Positions 17,410-26,766 of a DNA stretch of 64,000 bases are shown here, in pieces. The notes under the pieces were generated by a model that saw nothing but the letters and a program-made list of their open reading frames with translations, was not told where the DNA came from and did not search any database. Position 1 is the first letter of the stretch. Each line of letters opens with the position of its first letter. The DNA is from Pseudarthrobacter phenanthrenivorans. GTDB taxonomy: Bacteria; Actinomycetota; Actinomycetes; Actinomycetales; Micrococcaceae. The DNA is taken from positions 44,886 to 108,885 of the forward strand of contig NZ_JWTB01000001.1 in the NCBI RefSeq assembly GCF_000813845.1. Direction: 5' to 3'. Both the position numbers and the translations under genes were made by a program.

Positions 17410-17424
17410 ACGGGAGCTGAAGAA

Positions 17425-18729
17425 TCAATTGGTTGAGCCGGGGGCCAGTACGTCCATAATCCGGTTCAAGTCCTCAACACTCGCGAACTCGATGCTGACC
17501 TTGCCTTTACGGACACCAAGGGAGATCTTCACGTTGGTGTCCAAACGGTCAGAAAGGGAAGAAGCAAGGTAATCCAGGCGCTCGTGCCGGGCGCCGGGCC
17601 GCGGAATGTTGTTCTTCGCCGGCTTGGCAGGGTCCTGGTAAAGAGTTACTGCTTCCTCGGTGGCGCGAACGGACATTCCCTCAGCTACGATCCTCTGTGC
17701 AAGGCGTTCCATGGCGGCAGCGTCAGGAAGGGCAAGAAGCGCCCTCGCGTGGCCCGCAGACAGTACTCCCGCAGCTACACGGCGCTGGACCAGCGGCGGC
17801 AGCTTCAGCAGGCGCAGGGTGTTGGACACCTGAGGCCGGGAGCGCCCGATACGGTCCGCCAACTGCTCATGGGTGGTTCCGAAGTCCTCCAGGAGTTGCT
17901 GGTACGCAGCAGCTTCTTCCAAGGGGTTCAGTTGGCTGCGGTGAAGGTTCTCAAGCAGTGCGTCCCGGAGCAGGTCGTCATCCGTGGTATCGCGGATGAT
18001 AGCGGGGATGGTATCCAGCCCGGCTGCCTGAACGGCACGCCACCTGCGCTCACCCATAACGAGTTCGTAAGGTTCACTACCGGATTCAGTTGATGTCCGG
18101 ACCACAATGGGCTGGAGGACGCCGATTTCGCGGACGGAGTGTACCAGCTCGGCCATATCATCTTCATCGAAGACATTCCGGGGCTGTTTCCGGTTGGGAT
18201 GAATATCCGCGACGGGAATTTCCGCAAAACGCGCGCCGGGGACTTCCACCAGTTCCACGCCGGAATCGTCGGAGGTTTCTGCAGGGGCAGCTGCTGCGAC
18301 GTCATCGGCCGTTTCGCTTTGGGCTCCTGGTGCTGCACCCGGCCCGACCTCCGGAGTTTCCACAACATCGGGGGAGGCCTCGGACGCCGTCTTGGAGTTG
18401 GCTGCAGGAGTCTTCCTGGCAGGAGCCTTCTTTGCAGGGGCCGCAGGAGTGGATTTCTTGTCCTCACTTGCCTTCCCTGATGCAGGCTTTGAGGTTGCTG
18501 ACTTGGGGGCCGTTTCCCGCGCCTCGGCGGCACCGGCTTCTTTACCCTGCGCAGGTGCAGTACGTGCCACGGTAGTTTCTTCCGAAGCGTCGGTCTTCCG
18601 CCGGCCCTCCGGGAAGAACAGATCCACAGGCCGGGAGACCGTCCCACCGTTGGCAGACCCACCGGCTGCGGCAGAACTTGGAATCAACGCGCCAAGACCG
18701 CGGCCTAGGCCCCGTCGCTTCTCGCTCAT
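17425..18729 (-). CDS. parB: Chromosome-partitioning protein ParB
   Basis: ParB is a CTP-dependent DNA clamp that loads at parS and organises the origin for segregation. The start ATG 18729 has GGAGGG 8 bases upstream, giving 434 residues. The N terminus carries the ParA-interaction motif [11 protein letters not shown] (7-17). Residues about 41-160 are an unusually long Ala/Lys/Pro/Glu-rich linker. The ParB core begins near 167, with the CTP-binding GERRWRA at 226-232, then a helix-turn-helix ([20 protein letters not shown]) and a C-terminal dimerisation tail. It lies leftward downstream of parA, with seven parS sites immediately beyond its terminator and one in parA. Confidence 0.96.
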   Translation of the reverse strand: MSEKRRGLGRGLGALIPSSAAAGGSANGGTVSRPVDLFFPEGRRKTDASEETTVARTAPAQGKEAGAAEARETAPKSATSKPASGKASEDKKSTPAAPAKKAPARKTPAANSKTASEASPDVVETPEVGPGAAPGAQSETADDVAAAAPAETSDDSGVELVEVPGARFAEIPVADIHPNRKQPRNVFDEDDMAELVHSVREIGVLQPIVVRTSTESGSEPYELVMGERRWRAVQAAGLDTIPAIIRDTTDDDLLRDALLENLHRSQLNPLEEAAAYQQLLEDFGTTHEQLADRIGRSRPQVSNTLRLLKLPPLVQRRVAAGVLSAGHARALLALPDAAAMERLAQRIVAEGMSVRATEEAVTLYQDPAKPAKNNIPRPGARHERLDYLASSLSDRLDTNVKISLGVRKGKVSIEFASVEDLNRIMDVLAPGSTN

Positions 18730-18794
18730 GGGTAAATCCCTCCAGTGGTAGAGCCAGGACCAGCCTGACTCCATGCGTTGCGGTATTGAAGATT

Positions 18795-19877
18795 CTAGCG
18801 TTCCGCTATTTCAGCGGCGGCTTCCAGGTAGGACAGTGCACCACTTGATGACGGGTCATAGGTCATGACGGTCTGCTGGTAGCTGGGAGCTTCGGAAATC
18901 CGGACCGAGCGTGGAACTACGGCAGAGAGCACTTGTTCCGGGAAGTGCTGGCGCACCTCGGCGGCGACCTGGGCCGCCAGGTTGGTGCGGCCGTCGTACA
19001 TGGTCAGGAGGATAGTGGAAACAACGAGGTCAGCATTCAGGTGCTTCTGGATCATCTCGATGTTTTTCAGCAGCTGGCTCAGGCCTTCCAGCGCGTAGTA
19101 CTCACACTGGATGGGAATGAGTACCTCGCTGGCGGCACAGAAGGCGTTCACTGTCAGCAGGCCAAGGCTGGGCGGGCAGTCGATAAAGACGTAGTCCAGG
19201 CGTTCTTCGCCGTTTTTCTCGCGTGCCTTCGCATAAACGTCGATGGCGCGGCGAAGCCGCTGCTCGCGGGCAACGAGTGATACCAGCTCAATCTCCGCAC
19301 CGGCAAGATGGATGGTGGCCGGAGCACAGATAAGCTTTCCGATGTCGGGGCAGGGAGCCACGACGTCGGCCAGCGGGACGTCGTTGATCAGCACATCATA
19401 AATACTGTCCACGTCGGCATGGTGTTCAATGCCCAACGCTGTGGAAGCGTTCCCCTGCGGATCGATATCGATGACCATGACGTTCAGGCCGGCCGCTGCC
19501 AGGGCGGCGGCAATATTCACCGTGGTGGTGGTCTTGCCCACCCCGCCCTTCTGGTTGGAAACAGTGAAGATCCGGGTCTTTTCGGGCCGGGGCAATTGGC
19601 GGCCCATGAGGCGCTCCCGGCGCTTTGTCTCATGCGCCAGCTCCCGCGCGATCGGGCTTGAATCATCGATCGCATCAATCACGTTTGACCGACCGGAAGA
19701 GGTTGTTTCACGTGAAACTGCGTTACTGCCACCAGGGCCAGCAACCGTTTTGGGGTGATTGGCCCCCCGTCCGGGAACCATGGCCGGACCGGCCAGCCCG
19801 GATCCAGCGACAGAACGTGCCGACCCCAAAGACACAAACGGCGGGATCCGTTGTGCGGAGGCTTCACTACTGGTCAC
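18795..19877 (-). CDS. parA: Chromosome-partitioning ATPase ParA (Soj)
   Basis: This Walker-type ATPase binds DNA when ATP-bound and moves ParB-parS complexes. The deviant Walker A motif KGGVGKTTT is at residues 110-118, followed by [10 protein letters not shown] and the Walker B region [14 protein letters not shown]. With the GTG start at 19877 the protein has 360 residues, including about 100 before the ATPase domain. Part of that extension (residues 54-58, VSRET) is encoded by a parS site. The start is uncertain: an in-frame GTG near residue 66 would place parS in the untranslated leader instead. It is upstream of parB. Confidence 0.94.
   Translation of the reverse strand: MTSSEASAQRIPPFVSLGSARSVAGSGLAGPAMVPGRGANHPKTVAGPGGSNAVSRETTSSGRSNVIDAIDDSSPIARELAHETKRRERLMGRQLPRPEKTRIFTVSNQKGGVGKTTTTVNIAAALAAAGLNVMVIDIDPQGNASTALGIEHHADVDSIYDVLINDVPLADVVAPCPDIGKLICAPATIHLAGAEIELVSLVAREQRLRRAIDVYAKAREKNGEERLDYVFIDCPPSLGLLTVNAFCAASEVLIPIQCEYYALEGLSQLLKNIEMIQKHLNADLVVSTILLTMYDGRTNLAAQVAAEVRQHFPEQVLSAVVPRSVRISEAPSYQQTVMTYDPSSSGALSYLEAAAEIAER
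19704..19719. other. parS site within the parA coding sequence
   Basis: TGTTTCACGTGAAACT has a perfect 14-base core. It is read in the parA frame as Val-Ser-Arg-Glu-Thr. It lies 2.6 kb from the parS field and is the parS nearest to dnaA. Confidence 0.92.
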
Positions 19878-19966
19878 TGGGGCACACTCACTCTCGTTCA
19901 GCCAATTTTGCTGCCGTGTCTAGCCTAACCGCTCCGGCCTGCTGACAGCCGTCAGCGGGCCCGGGG

Positions 19967-20617
19967 TCAGGACTTCTTTTGGGACTTGTTCACCACGATG
20001 CGGACCACCGTAGTGGGCTCCTCAAGGAGGCTGTCGCCAACCGTCAGCACCGTGGTCTCGACGCCTCCCAGCTTTCGGATGGTCTTGGCCGCCTTCTCGA
20101 TTTCCTCGCCGGCGCTGCGGCCCTTGATGGCCACGACTTCCCCGTGGCCGCCCAGAAGCGGGATGGTGAGGCCGGCAAGATTGGTCAGGGCAGAGACTGC
20201 CCGGGCCGTGACGACGTCGGCCTCCACCTGTCCCACAGCAAGCTCAGCCCGGGTACGCATCACCGTGACATTGTCCAGTCCAAGGTCATCCACCACTTCC
20301 TGGAGCCAGATGACCCGTCGTTCGAGCGGCTCGATGAGCGTCAGTTCAAGGTCGGGACGGGCGATGGCCAGGCACAGGCCCGGCAGGCCCGCACCGCTGC
20401 CGACGTCGGCGACGTGGCTTCCCTGCGGGATCTCGCTTTCGATGACGGCACAATTGAGCACGTGGCGGCTCCAGAGCCGGGGAACCTCGCGCGGACCAAT
20501 CAGGCCGCGTTCCGTCCCGGACGTGGCAAGGTGCTCCACGTAGCGCTTGGCCAGTTCCAGGCGGTCGCCGAAGATCTTCTCAGCAGCGCGAAGCTCTGCT
20601 GCCGTGATGTCAACCAT
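19967..20617 (-). CDS. rsmG: 16S rRNA (guanine-527-N7) methyltransferase
   Basis: RsmG (GidB) methylates G527 of 16S rRNA using S-adenosylmethionine. The 216 residues include the SAM motif VADVGSGAGLPGL, the acidic strand end LTLIEPLERR and the conserved TARAVSAL segment. Length is normal. It lies between jag and parA in the usual origin-proximal order, on the same leftward strand, with 21 bases to jag and 89 to parA. Confidence 0.95.
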   Translation of the reverse strand: MVDITAAELRAAEKIFGDRLELAKRYVEHLATSGTERGLIGPREVPRLWSRHVLNCAVIESEIPQGSHVADVGSGAGLPGLCLAIARPDLELTLIEPLERRVIWLQEVVDDLGLDNVTVMRTRAELAVGQVEADVVTARAVSALTNLAGLTIPLLGGHGEVVAIKGRSAGEEIEKAAKTIRKLGGVETTVLTVGDSLLEEPTTVVRIVVNKSQKKS

Positions 20618-20637
20618 GGTTATAGGGCCAGCAATCT

Positions 20638-21204
20638 CTAGTCGGCGGAAACAACAATGTGGCGTCCGGCGCCTTCGCCCTCGGACTCGCTGACCAGGCC
20701 AAGGTCCGCGACGGCGTCGTGCACGATCTTGCGTTCGTAGGCACTCATGGGCTCCAGGGCCACGGACTTGCCGGTCTCCTTGACGGATGCCGCGGCGTCC
20801 TCGGCGATCTTCTGCAGATGTCCGGTGCGTTCCTGGCGGTACCCGTTGATGTCCAGCACCAGCCGGGAGCGGTTCTCCGTGGCAGACAGGACTGCCAGCC
20901 GGGTGAGTTCCTGGAGGGCCTCAAGGACCTCGCCGTCTTCGCCCACCAGGCCATCAAGCCCTTCGGCTTCCTCATCGGCAACGATGGAGATGTAGGTCCG
21001 GCCATTGCGGACCTCAATGTCGATATCGCCGTCGATGTCGGCAATGTCCAGCAGCTCCTCCAGGTAATCCGCGGCCACATCGCCCTCTTCCTCGAGGCGG
21101 CTGGCAGCGGAAGCCTTGGCGGCAGGGGAGGCGTCCTCATTCACGGGAGCGTCCTGATCTTCGAGCTCTTCAGAAAAGGCGTGTTCGGTGCTCTCGGCTG
21201 ACAT
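20638..21204 (-). CDS. khpB: Jag/KhpB-type RNA-binding protein (KH-R3H)
   Basis: This 188-residue protein has an acidic N terminus of about 45 residues, a KH-like domain (IDIEVRNGRTYISI and LVGEDGEVLEALQELTRLAV) and a C-terminal R3H domain (AYERKIVHDAVADL). Jag/EloR proteins bind RNA and, in firmicutes, act in cell elongation under Ser/Thr kinase control. The gene overlaps the yidC stop by one base, so coupled translation is likely. Whether it responds to the Pkn kinases encoded in this window is unknown. Confidence 0.92.
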   Translation of the reverse strand: MSAESTEHAFSEELEDQDAPVNEDASPAAKASAASRLEEEGDVAADYLEELLDIADIDGDIDIEVRNGRTYISIVADEEAEGLDGLVGEDGEVLEALQELTRLAVLSATENRSRLVLDINGYRQERTGHLQKIAEDAAASVKETGKSVALEPMSAYERKIVHDAVADLGLVSESEGEGAGRHIVVSAD

Positions 21205-22175
21205 TACTTCTTCTTCCTGTTCTTGCGCTGGGGCTGGACGCGCTGTCCCTTGATCTCAACTGCGGCAGCCGCGGCGGCGTCGGCTGCGTCATCCCGCTTG
21301 CCGCTGAGGACGGACAGTGCCGGCAGGCCCTTGGCGGCACGGCGTTCGGCGAGGGCCTTTGCTGCGGGGGATCCCGGCGTCGGCATGCGGCGGATGACGA
21401 AGAACTGCTGGCCCATGGTCCAGAGGTTGGTGGTGGTCCAGTAGATCAGGACACCAATGGGGAAGTTGATGCCGCCCACACCGAAGACGATGGGCAGGAT
21501 GTACAGCATCATCTTCTGCTGGCGCATGAACGGGCTGGCCATGGCCTCTTCGGACATGTTCTTGGCCATGATCTGCTTCTGGGTGATGAACTGCGAAGCC
21601 GTCATGGCCAGGATCATCACGATCGAAAGCACCACCACGGCAACCTGGCCGCCACCGCCCCCGCCGTGCAGCAGGGAAGCGGACAGCGGGGCGCCAAAGA
21701 TGCTGGACGCGTCGAATTCCACAACCTGCTCATGGCTCATGGCCCCAATGCCGGCGCCCTGGTCCTTGGCGGCCGAGATGCCGGAGAGGACCTGGAACAG
21801 GGCGAAGAAGAACGGCATCTGGATCAGCATGGGCAGGCAGGCCGAGAACGGGTTGGTGCCGTGCTTCTTGTACATGGCCATCTGTTCCTGCGCCATGGCC
21901 TGGCGGGACAGCTGGTCGGTCTTGCCCTTGTACTTGTCCTGGAGCTTCTTCAGGTCGGGCTGCAGCAGCTGCATGCCCCGCTGGGCCTTGATCTGCTTGA
22001 CGAACACCGGGATCAGGGCGGCACGGATCACCAGCACCAGCCCGATGATGGACAAAGTCCAGGTCCAGCCGTTCGCGGCGGGCATCCCGATGGCGCTCAA
22101 GCCATCGTGGAATCCAATCATGATGATGGAAACCAGCCACTTGAACGGGGCCATGATTGTTCCAAAGAAGTCCAT
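21204..22175 (-). CDS. yidC: Membrane protein insertase YidC
   Basis: This Oxa1/YidC-family insertase has 323 residues. It helps proteins enter and fold in the membrane, alone or with SecYEG. It has five hydrophobic segments, the cytoplasmic hairpin rich in Lys and Gln (VKQIKAQRGMQLLQPDLKKLQDKY, residues about 58-81) and the conserved ACLPMLIQMPFFFALFQVL segment. The C-terminal tail is strongly basic (QRKNRKKK), as expected for ribosome contact. It lacks the large periplasmic domain of proteobacterial YidC, as usual for Gram-positives. Confidence 0.95.
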   Translation of the reverse strand: MDFFGTIMAPFKWLVSIIMIGFHDGLSAIGMPAANGWTWTLSIIGLVLVIRAALIPVFVKQIKAQRGMQLLQPDLKKLQDKYKGKTDQLSRQAMAQEQMAMYKKHGTNPFSACLPMLIQMPFFFALFQVLSGISAAKDQGAGIGAMSHEQVVEFDASSIFGAPLSASLLHGGGGGGQVAVVVLSIVMILAMTASQFITQKQIMAKNMSEEAMASPFMRQQKMMLYILPIVFGVGGINFPIGVLIYWTTTNLWTMGQQFFVIRRMPTPGSPAAKALAERRAAKGLPALSVLSGKRDDAADAAAAAAVEIKGQRVQPQRKNRKKK

Positions 22176-22190
22176 ACTTATCCCTATTCG

Positions 22191-22583
22191 TCAGGCCGCA
22201 CTGCGGCCTTCTTCATCAGTCCGAGCAACCAGGTACCGGTCCGGATTGTTCAGCACAACAATTGTGGGGGTCTGGCCTGCAGGCCATTCCCGGCGGCCGG
22301 CGGGGACGTGGTCCACTCCGCCGGCGTTCCATGGGTGGCAGTGCGCAAGGCGCCGGAGCGCGAGCCAGCTTCCCTTGACGGCCCCGTGGACGGTCACTGC
22401 TTCAAGGGCATAGGCCGAGCATGAAGGGAAAAACCTGCAGACCTGGCCGTACAAGGGCGAAACCACCTTGCGGTAGGCCATCAGCAGGAGAATGAGGATG
22501 TTGCGGGGCAGGTTCCAGAGGAACCTCCCGACGGCGGCAGGTACGTTGCGGAAACGGGTGACGACGGCGGTGGCGTTAGGCAC
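22191..22583 (-). CDS. yidD: Membrane protein insertion efficiency factor YidD
   Basis: This 130-residue protein has the YidD core: an amphipathic segment (PLYGQVCRFFPSCSAYALEA) and LRRLAHCHPWNAGGVDHVP, with the family's conserved cysteines. It associates with the membrane and supports YidC. The C-terminal 40 residues are longer than in E. coli. It overlaps the 3' end of rnpA by 8 bases and lies 15 bases from yidC, so rpmH-rnpA-yidD-yidC-jag reads as one unit. Confidence 0.93.
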   Translation of the reverse strand: MPNATAVVTRFRNVPAAVGRFLWNLPRNILILLLMAYRKVVSPLYGQVCRFFPSCSAYALEAVTVHGAVKGSWLALRRLAHCHPWNAGGVDHVPAGRREWPAGQTPTIVVLNNPDRYLVARTDEEGRSAA

Positions 22584-22986
22584 GCGTTGTCCCCTCCTGT
22601 GTTGTACCGGCCGAACCTTTGGCCGCCACCCGTGGGGTGCGGCCGGCGAGCCGGTTCAGCGTCGATTCCAGTGCAGCGTTATAGTCCGACAGCAGTTGGT
22701 CCCAGCTGGCGGACGCGGACGCAGGAAGCGCCCGCACCACGATGGCCAGTCCCGTACCGTGCTCGCGCAGCGAGGCAGCACCTGCTTCTCTCAGTCTCCT
22801 CTTAACGAGGTTCCTGACCACGGCGTTCCCTACACTTTTGGAAACAATGAACCCGATCCGGCTGGGTTCGTCGGCAGCAATGGCTGCCGCATATAACACT
22901 ACGTTCCGGCGCCCATTGCGGACACCGGAACGTACAGTTGTTGAAAAATCGGTTGAGGTCCTCAGGCGGTTGCGGGCGGCCAGCAC
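22576..22986 (-). CDS. rnpA: Ribonuclease P protein component
   Basis: RnpA binds the catalytic RNase P RNA and the 5' leader of pre-tRNAs. The 136 residues start MLAARNRLRTSTDF from a GTG and contain the RNR-type signature KSVGNAVVRNLVKRRLREA. The C-terminal tail of about 25 residues is low in complexity. It lies 40 bases downstream of rpmH, the order conserved across bacteria. Confidence 0.95.
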   Translation of the reverse strand: MLAARNRLRTSTDFSTTVRSGVRNGRRNVVLYAAAIAADEPSRIGFIVSKSVGNAVVRNLVKRRLREAGAASLREHGTGLAIVVRALPASASASWDQLLSDYNAALESTLNRLAGRTPRVAAKGSAGTTQEGTTRA

Positions 22987-23026
22987 CTTAAACTCGCAAA
23001 GGGATGTCTACCGACAAGCCAGTTAT

Positions 23027-23164
23027 TTAGGCCGACAGTTCGGTGCGGCCCTTGCCACGACGGGCTGCCAGGATGGCACGGCCGGCACGGGTACGCATAC
23101 GAAGGCGGAAGCCGTGCTTCTTGGCTCGACGGCGGTTATTCGGCTGAAAAGTCCGCTTGCTCAC
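23027..23164 (-). CDS. rpmH: 50S ribosomal protein L34
   Basis: This 45-residue protein reads [20 protein letters not shown] and ends GKGRTELSA; it is an unmistakable L34 with its Arg/Lys-rich composition. The GTG start at 23164 follows GGAG about 10 bases upstream. It is the first gene of the leftward rpmH-rnpA-yidD-yidC-jag unit and is divergent from dnaA across the left half of oriC. Confidence 0.98.
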   Translation of the reverse strand: MSKRTFQPNNRRRAKKHGFRLRMRTRAGRAILAARRGKGRTELSA

Positions 23165-23632
23165 GTTAGTTACTCCAGTGGATCAAAGGTGCGCCCACCC
23201 GATCAGTAATGGGGAAGAACTGGCCGACGCTAAGTTTTGTATATGCACGCCTGCCCCGGCTTCCCAGGCGTACTGCCTGGAGAGTTCGGATGGGGCCAAA
23301 AAGCGGACACAAAGGACTTCACAACGTTAGGGCAATCCGCTGCCCCGAGTCAAACCGGACGGCCCTCGCGCAGCTGTCCCCAGCTGTGCCTAAGTATCCC
23401 CAACAGCCTGTGGATGAAGTGGCTCACAGGGGTGGTTTCAGAACCACAACCGTGTAATTATCCACAGCCAACAGGCCAGCTATCTTCTGGGCTTTTCATC
23501 CCCTAGAGTGTCCCAGTAGCCGATTATCCACGGACTGTGCATAACCCTGTGGATTAAGTTGGGCCAGCACCCTGGTCCCGGACTTGGGCTGCCAGGCAAT
23601 GCAGGCATAGCAAGTTTTGAGGGAACCGATTG
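23165..23632. other. rpmH-dnaA intergenic region, left part of oriC
   Basis: DnaA boxes lie at 23458-23466 (TTATCCACA, exact) and 23524-23532 (TTATCCACG). Inverted copies TGTGGATGA (23409-23417) and TGTGGATTA (23548-23556) each differ from consensus at one base. A hairpin CCAGGC-GTACT-GCCTGG (23264-23280) lies about 100 bases upstream of rpmH. The rpmH and dnaA promoters should also be here, but I cannot define them reliably. Confidence 0.75.
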
Positions 23633-25054
23633 ATGACAGTAGACGAAGCCAACCACGCCAATACTGTCGGAAGTTCCTGGCGCCGGGTGGTCAGCCTGCT
23701 GGAACAGGACCACCGCGTATCGCCGCGCCAGCGGGGCTTTGTCATCCTCGCCCAGGCCCAGGGCCTCATCGGATCCACGCTCCTGGTGGCTGTTCCCAAC
23801 GAGCTCACCCGCGAAGTGCTGCAGACGCAGGTGAAGGATGCCCTGGACGATGCCCTGCACAACGTCTTCTCCGAGGACATCCGGTGCGCCATCGACGTCG
23901 ACACCGACCTGGTGCCCATCCACGAAGAGCCCGAGCCCGTCGTCGAGCCTGCTTATGCACCGGACCAGCTGATCGAGCAGAAGCCGCAGCCCATGCTGCC
24001 CAGCACGTCCCACGAATTTGGCCGGCTGAACCCGAAGTACGTTTTCGATACCTTCGTCATCGGCTCCTCGAACCGTTTTGCCCATGCCGCCGCCGTCGCG
24101 GTGGCCGAAGCTCCGGCAAAGGCCTACAACCCGCTGTTCATCTACGGCGATTCCGGACTGGGCAAGACCCACCTCCTGCATGCGATCGGCCACTACGCAC
24201 GCCGGCTGTACAGCGGGATCCGTGTCCGCTACGTCAACTCCGAGGAATTCACCAACGACTTCATCAACTCAATCCGCGACGATGAAGGCGCCAGCTTCAA
24301 GACCACGTACCGCAACGTTGACGTCCTGCTGATCGACGACATCCAGTTCCTGGCCGGCAAGGACCGGACGCTGGAGGAGTTCTTCCACACGTTCAACTCG
24401 CTGCACAACAACAACAAGCAGGTGGTCATCACCTCGGATCAGCCGCCAAAGCTGCTGGCAGGGTTCGAGGACCGGATGAAGTCTCGCTTCGAGTGGGGCC
24501 TGCTCACTGACATCCAGCCGCCGGAACTCGAGACCCGTATTGCCATCCTGCGCAAGAAAGCGCTCAGCGAGGGACTCTCGGCACCGGATGACGCCCTGGA
24601 GTACATCGCCTCGAAGATCTCCAGCAACATCCGCGAACTTGAAGGCGCCCTGATCCGCGTCACGGCCTTCGCCAGCCTCAACCGGCAGCCCGTGGACGTG
24701 GCGCTGGCAGAAATGGTCCTCAAGGACCTGATCACGGACGACGGCGCCCAGGAGATCACGTCCGCCCAGATCCTCCAGCAGACGGCTGACTACTTCAAGC
24801 TCAGCATGGAGGAGCTCTGCAGCAAGTCCCGTACCCGGACCCTGGTCACCGCCCGCCAGATCGCCATGTACCTCTGCCGGGAACTGACCGACATGTCCTT
24901 GCCCAAGATCGGGCAGGAACTTGGCGGCCGGGACCACACCACCGTTATCCACGCAGACCGGAAGATCCGTGAGCTGATGGCCGAGCGCCGTGTGATCTAC
25001 AACCAGGTGACCGAACTGACCAACCGGATCAAGCAGCAGCAGCGGGACTCCTGA
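23633..25054 (+). CDS. dnaA: Chromosomal replication initiator protein DnaA
   Basis: DnaA binds DnaA boxes at oriC and melts the origin when ATP-bound. I chose ATG 23633 (473 residues) rather than the TTG directly before it; GAGGGAA lies upstream. Domain I is at about 1-85, an acidic linker ([12 protein letters not shown]) at 97-125, and the AAA+ domain carries Walker A GDSGLGKT (172-179) and Walker B LLIDDIQF (232-239). The C-terminal domain IV has the DNA-binding signature [13 protein letters not shown] near residue 440. It is flanked by DnaA-box clusters on both sides. Confidence 0.98.
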   Translation: MTVDEANHANTVGSSWRRVVSLLEQDHRVSPRQRGFVILAQAQGLIGSTLLVAVPNELTREVLQTQVKDALDDALHNVFSEDIRCAIDVDTDLVPIHEEPEPVVEPAYAPDQLIEQKPQPMLPSTSHEFGRLNPKYVFDTFVIGSSNRFAHAAAVAVAEAPAKAYNPLFIYGDSGLGKTHLLHAIGHYARRLYSGIRVRYVNSEEFTNDFINSIRDDEGASFKTTYRNVDVLLIDDIQFLAGKDRTLEEFFHTFNSLHNNNKQVVITSDQPPKLLAGFEDRMKSRFEWGLLTDIQPPELETRIAILRKKALSEGLSAPDDALEYIASKISSNIRELEGALIRVTAFASLNRQPVDVALAEMVLKDLITDDGAQEITSAQILQQTADYFKLSMEELCSKSRTRTLVTARQIAMYLCRELTDMSLPKIGQELGGRDHTTVIHADRKIRELMAERRVIYNQVTELTNRIKQQQRDS

Positions 25055-25592
25055 ATCCACACTGCACCCCGCGCTCTATACCTTATTAACAGGGGCATGT
25101 GGATAAGCCTGTGGATAGTTAAGGGGACAAACGCGGTTAATGGGCTTAAAACCCTTAAGCCGTCTGTGGATCGTCAAAAACCGGCCTTGGCGTTGTCCCC
25201 ATCCACACCCTGTTTAAAACCCAGGTAACGCACACTCCATGAACAGGGCTTAACCGCGGATCCGTGGGACAGGAGAGGGTTATCCACAGTTTCCACAGCA
25301 GTTATTAACACTACGAATCCCAAAAAATTGAAATCCCTCAAACAACAAGATCGATCCGCACTCCCTGGCGACGGGGCCTGCCGGCCCCCGGACGGGATGG
25401 GGCCGGTCCCGGGGATGGGTTAATCCCGGATCTTCCGGCTAAGCTGTCAGCAGCGCTCCCATCCCTGGGTTTTCGTGTGGTTTCGAACTCCACGGACCAT
25501 GCACCACCCCGGGTGCGTCCAACTTCTTCCGGAGTTTCCGTACGGAATTCCCGGGTCTACATGGCAGCAGTAATGAAAGGCGGCACCCTTCC
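25055..25592. other. oriC, dnaA-dnaN intergenic part
   Basis: DnaA boxes here include inverted TGTGGATAA (25098-25106, exact), TGTGGATAG (25110-25118), TGTGGATCG (25165-25173) and direct TTATCCACA (25280-25288, exact); weaker copies lie at 25199 and 25289. TTATTAACA occurs at 25083-25091 and 25302-25310. The A/T-rich run at about 25315-25350 is a candidate unwinding element. The distal 150 bases before dnaN are GC-rich and probably contain the dnaN promoter. Confidence 0.88.
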
Positions 25593-26717
25593 GTGAAGTT
25601 CAGAGTCGATCGGGACGTCCTGGCAGAAGCCGTCACCTGGACAGCCCGCTCGTTGTCTCCGCGGCCGCCCGTGCCCGTCCTCTCCGGCCTCCTGCTGAAA
25701 GCTGAAGCCGGTACCGTCAGCCTCTCGAGCTTCGACTACGAAACATCCGCGCGGCTGAACATCGCGGCGGACATCAGGGACGAGGGCACCATCCTGGTTT
25801 CCGGGCGCCTGCTGGCGGACATTTGCCGAAGCCTGCCCTCTGCACCGGTGGACGTCGAAACCGACGGCAACAAAGTCACGCTCACCTGCCGTCGAAGCAG
25901 CTTCCACCTGGCTACCATGCCGGAAGCCGAATATCCTCCGCTGCCGGCGTTGCCCGCCATCAGCGGAACGGTGCCCGGCGACGCCTTTGCCCAGGCTGTT
26001 TCCCAGGTCATCATCGCGGCAAGCAAGGATGACACCCTTCCCATCCTCACCGGTGTCCGCATGGAGATCGAGGATGACCTGATCACCCTGCTTGCCACCG
26101 ACCGCTACCGGCTTGCCATGCGCGAAGTACCGTGGAAACCGGTCACCCCGGGCATTTCCACCAGCGCCCTGGTCAAGGCAAAAACCCTCAACGAGGTAGC
26201 CAAGACCCTTGGCAACAGCGGCGACATCAATCTGGCCCTGTCCGACGACGACAGCCGCCTCATCGGCTTCGAAAGCGGGGGACGCACCACCACGTCCCTG
26301 CTGGTGGACGGCGACTACCCCAAGATCCGGTCGCTCTTCCCCGAATCCACCCCCATCCACGCCACCGTCCAGACCCAGGAACTGGTCGAAGCGGTGCGCC
26401 GCGTGTCCCTCGTGGCCGAACGCAACACCCCCGTTCGGCTCGCCTTCACCAACGGCCTGCTGAACCTGGACGCCGGCACCGGCGAGGACGCCCAGGCGTC
26501 GGAGGAGCTCGAAGCCCAGCTGTCAGGTGATGACATCACGGTGGCGTTCAACCCTCATTACCTGATCGAAGGCCTGAGCGTCATCGAGACGAAATTCGTC
26601 CGCTTCTCCTTCACCACGGCCCCGAAACCCGCCATGATCACAGCCCAGGCGGACGCGGACGGCGAGGACCAGGACGACTACCGCTACCTCGTCATGCCGG
26701 TCCGACTTCCCAACTAG
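25593..26717 (+). CDS. dnaN: DNA polymerase III sliding clamp (beta subunit)
   Basis: This 374-residue protein starts MKFRVDRDVLAEAVTWTARS from a GTG and has the three-domain clamp organisation, including LPILTGVRMEIEDDLITLLATDRYRLA and the C-terminal tail YRYLVMPVRLP. The ring-shaped dimer tethers DNA polymerase to its template. It lies immediately downstream of oriC and is co-directional with dnaA and gnd. Confidence 0.98.
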   Translation: MKFRVDRDVLAEAVTWTARSLSPRPPVPVLSGLLLKAEAGTVSLSSFDYETSARLNIAADIRDEGTILVSGRLLADICRSLPSAPVDVETDGNKVTLTCRRSSFHLATMPEAEYPPLPALPAISGTVPGDAFAQAVSQVIIAASKDDTLPILTGVRMEIEDDLITLLATDRYRLAMREVPWKPVTPGISTSALVKAKTLNEVAKTLGNSGDINLALSDDDSRLIGFESGGRTTTSLLVDGDYPKIRSLFPESTPIHATVQTQELVEAVRRVSLVAERNTPVRLAFTNGLLNLDAGTGEDAQASEELEAQLSGDDITVAFNPHYLIEGLSVIETKFVRFSFTTAPKPAMITAQADADGEDQDDYRYLVMPVRLPN

Positions 26718-26766
26718 TTCCCATCGCCAACCCCGTTCCCCCACTAGCGCAGAAAAGAGTTCCACG

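Larger units (their letters stand above)
13164..17424. other. 4.26-kb gene-free parS / DnaA-box field between trxA and parB
   Basis: No frame in this stretch looks coding. The ORFs present are short, overlap on both strands, lack good ribosome binding sites and match no family I know. G+C is visibly lower than in neighbouring genes. The stretch contains seven full parS palindromes, one degenerate parS, and two clusters of DnaA-box-like sequences (15000-15054 and 15369-15435). By position and content it is best read as the centromere-like ParB-loading region next to the origin. I cannot exclude a small RNA or decayed genes within it. Confidence 0.75.
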
